Shown here: in pieces, positions 63,164 to 64,000 of the stretch
Position numbering within the stretch: the first letter of the stretch is position 1
Layout: each line of letters opens with the position of its first letter
Source of the DNA: Clostridiales bacterium Firm_14
Lineage (GTDB): Bacteria; Bacillota; Clostridia; Saccharofermentanales; Saccharofermentanaceae
Reading direction: 5' to 3'
NCBI GenBank assembly: GCA_001604135.1
Contig: LVAT01000020.1
Span: 1 to 64,000 of the forward strand
DNA length: 64,000 bases
Notes under the pieces: model-generated
The model's input: the letters and a program-made list of their open reading frames with translations, nothing else
Told to the model about the DNA's origin: nothing
Databases searched by the model: none
Program-made: the position numbers and the translations under genes

Positions 63164-63715
63164 TCAGCACGCCGTTGTTAACTTTTCTATGGTGCTGCCT
63201 TCATTAAGTCTTCTGCAGTAGATAGACGTGCATTTGTTGTAAAGCTCGAAACGCTTCTTAGCCTCATCAACATTGCCGTATACCTTCCAGCATCCGATAC
63301 ACTTGGAATCGCAGGCATGGTTCTCGATAAAGCCTCTGACATCCTCTGACGGATACCCCAGGAAAAGACCGATCTCATGCGGGAATTCGTCAGATTCAAA
63401 AAGTTTGCTTACGAGGGCCTTTACGCATCCTTCCAGATCTTCAGGTTCATAACCGTATTCGGAAAGAAGTTCTTTGACGTCATCTTCCATAAAGTACTTT
63501 CTAAGCTTCTCAGGACGGTACATATAGACCAGTGAAGGCTTATTGTCAGCACATACGGGAATAAGACGCACACCGTAAGGACGGAGTCTGATGTTTAGTG
63601 AACGGACATGTTCCAAAGTGTATTCATTCGTCTGCCCCATACAGTTGAACAGACTGCCAACCTTTATGCCCGCAAGAGTAGGTGCACAATTTCTCACCAC
63701 CATCTCGTCAAACAT
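63164..63715 (-). CDS. DUF3793 family protein
   Basis: 183 residues. Sequence (CAPTLAGIKVGSLFNCMGQT, then HEIGLFLGYPSEDVRGFIEN and CKCIGCWKVYGN-like) matches DUF3793, a family commonly found next to flavodoxins in Clostridia. Several Cys (KCIGCWKVY) could bind metal. The function is unknown; the promoter with the iron-type palindrome suggests a role in low-iron metabolism. Confidence 0.8.
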   Translation of the reverse strand: MFDEMVVRNCAPTLAGIKVGSLFNCMGQTNEYTLEHVRSLNIRLRPYGVRLIPVCADNKPSLVYMYRPEKLRKYFMEDDVKELLSEYGYEPEDLEGCVKALVSKLFESDEFPHEIGLFLGYPSEDVRGFIENHACDSKCIGCWKVYGNVDEAKKRFELYNKCTSIYCRRLNEGSTIEKLTTAC

Positions 63716-63765
63716 CGGAAGATTCCTTTCTAGAAGTTTCCTTCAGTTATTCTCTGTTTACTTCT

Positions 63766-63781
63766 GTTAGTCTTAACTAAC
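63766..63781. promoter_or_regulatory. Palindromic operator at the DUF3793 promoter
   Basis: GTTAGT (63766-63771), 4 bp, ACTAAC (63776-63781), directly after the -10, as at the suf promoter. Confidence 0.75.
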
Positions 63782-63789
63782 CGACAAAA

Positions 63790-63818
63790 AATATACCAAT
63801 TTGTTCGTGAGATGTCAA
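63790..63818 (-). promoter_or_regulatory. Promoter of the DUF3793/flavodoxin operon
   Basis: -35 TTGACA (63813-63818), 17-bp spacer, -10 TATATT (63790-63795). Confidence 0.75.
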
Positions 63819-63853
63819 TAAAGAAATCGAGGTATTTCAGGAATGTCTTCGTG

Positions 63854-64000
63854 TCAGATCAACGTGCAGATCCATGAGAGCAAAGCTACGCATGGAATGA
63901 ATAGAACAACGTGAATAAGATGAGTTTTCCAATTGTAGCCAAACAAATATCGGCCAAGTACCGGCTTAGTCTCAGGATAGAAATTCGTGAAAAAGTTGAA
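63854..64000 (-). CDS. C-terminal end of a membrane protein (partial)
   Basis: An open minus-strand frame runs from the window edge to TGA 63854-63856: 48 residues including GRYLFGYNWKTHLIHVVLFI and a second hydrophobic stretch (CVALLSWICTLI). It reads as the last transmembrane part of a larger protein that extends past the window. The family is not recognised. Confidence 0.5.
   Translation of the reverse strand, partial: FNFFTNFYPETKPVLGRYLFGYNWKTHLIHVVLFIPCVALLSWICTLI

Overview
The window is a chromosomal segment of an anaerobic Bacillota, most likely a Clostridia from a gut or rumen habitat. This rests on strong AGGAGG ribosome sites, TTGACA/TATAAT promoters, an FCT-like sortase pilus, SufCBDSU, flavodoxin with DUF3793 and a Tn916-type integrase. 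The genus cannot be named from sequence alone.

Left part (1-18.8 kb). An amidase-like membrane protein and a zinc-ribbon protein precede ssrA (tmRNA). The 3' end of ssrA is the attachment site of a ~13 kb integrative and mobilizable element, bounded by 19-bp direct repeats at 2831-2849 and 15798-15816. The element has a Tn916-type integrase and excisionase, a MobV relaxase with a pMV158-like oriT, a RepA-type helicase with iterons, and twin ~340-nt structured repeats. Its cargo is a BlaI repressor, an M56 (BlaR1-like) sensor fused to a large extracellular solute-binding-like domain, and a free lipoprotein paralogue of that domain. A second, decayed element lies beyond attR: a left end, a GntR/ABC module, a broken zinc-ribbon gene and a truncated integrase.

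Centre (18.8-41.3 kb). After housekeeping-type genes comes a sulfur-acquisition region. A nitrogenase-like operon (D-K-H-B plus a repeat protein) sits beside LysR regulators, two O-acetylhomoserine sulfhydrylase-type enzymes, a sulfonate/taurine-type ABC transporter, an SDR and a serine acetyltransferase. This resembles methylthio-alkane reductase (organosulfur salvage) more than nitrogen fixation. Two leader-peptide attenuators lie upstream of the serine acetyltransferase gene (17-residue leader with five consecutive Cys codons) and of the sulfhydrylase gene (Met-Met-Cys-Cys leader). Both promoters, and the 5' region of the nitrogenase-like operon, carry related ACCTA-N9-TAGGT palindromes.

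Right part (41.3-64 kb). A TraX-like protein is followed by an FCT-like pilus locus: ~2300-residue surface protein, isopeptide-type pilin, SipA-like pseudo-signal-peptidase, class B sortase, and a histidine kinase/response regulator pair. The two surface-protein promoters share the same TGTCCC-N5-TGTCCC-N11-(-10) layout. Then comes sufCBDSU, with sufD interrupted by an in-frame TAA, a DtxR-family regulator, enolase, phosphoglycerate mutase, flavodoxin and DUF3793. The suf and DUF3793 promoters share a GTTAGT-N4-ACTAAC palindrome that is probably an iron operator.
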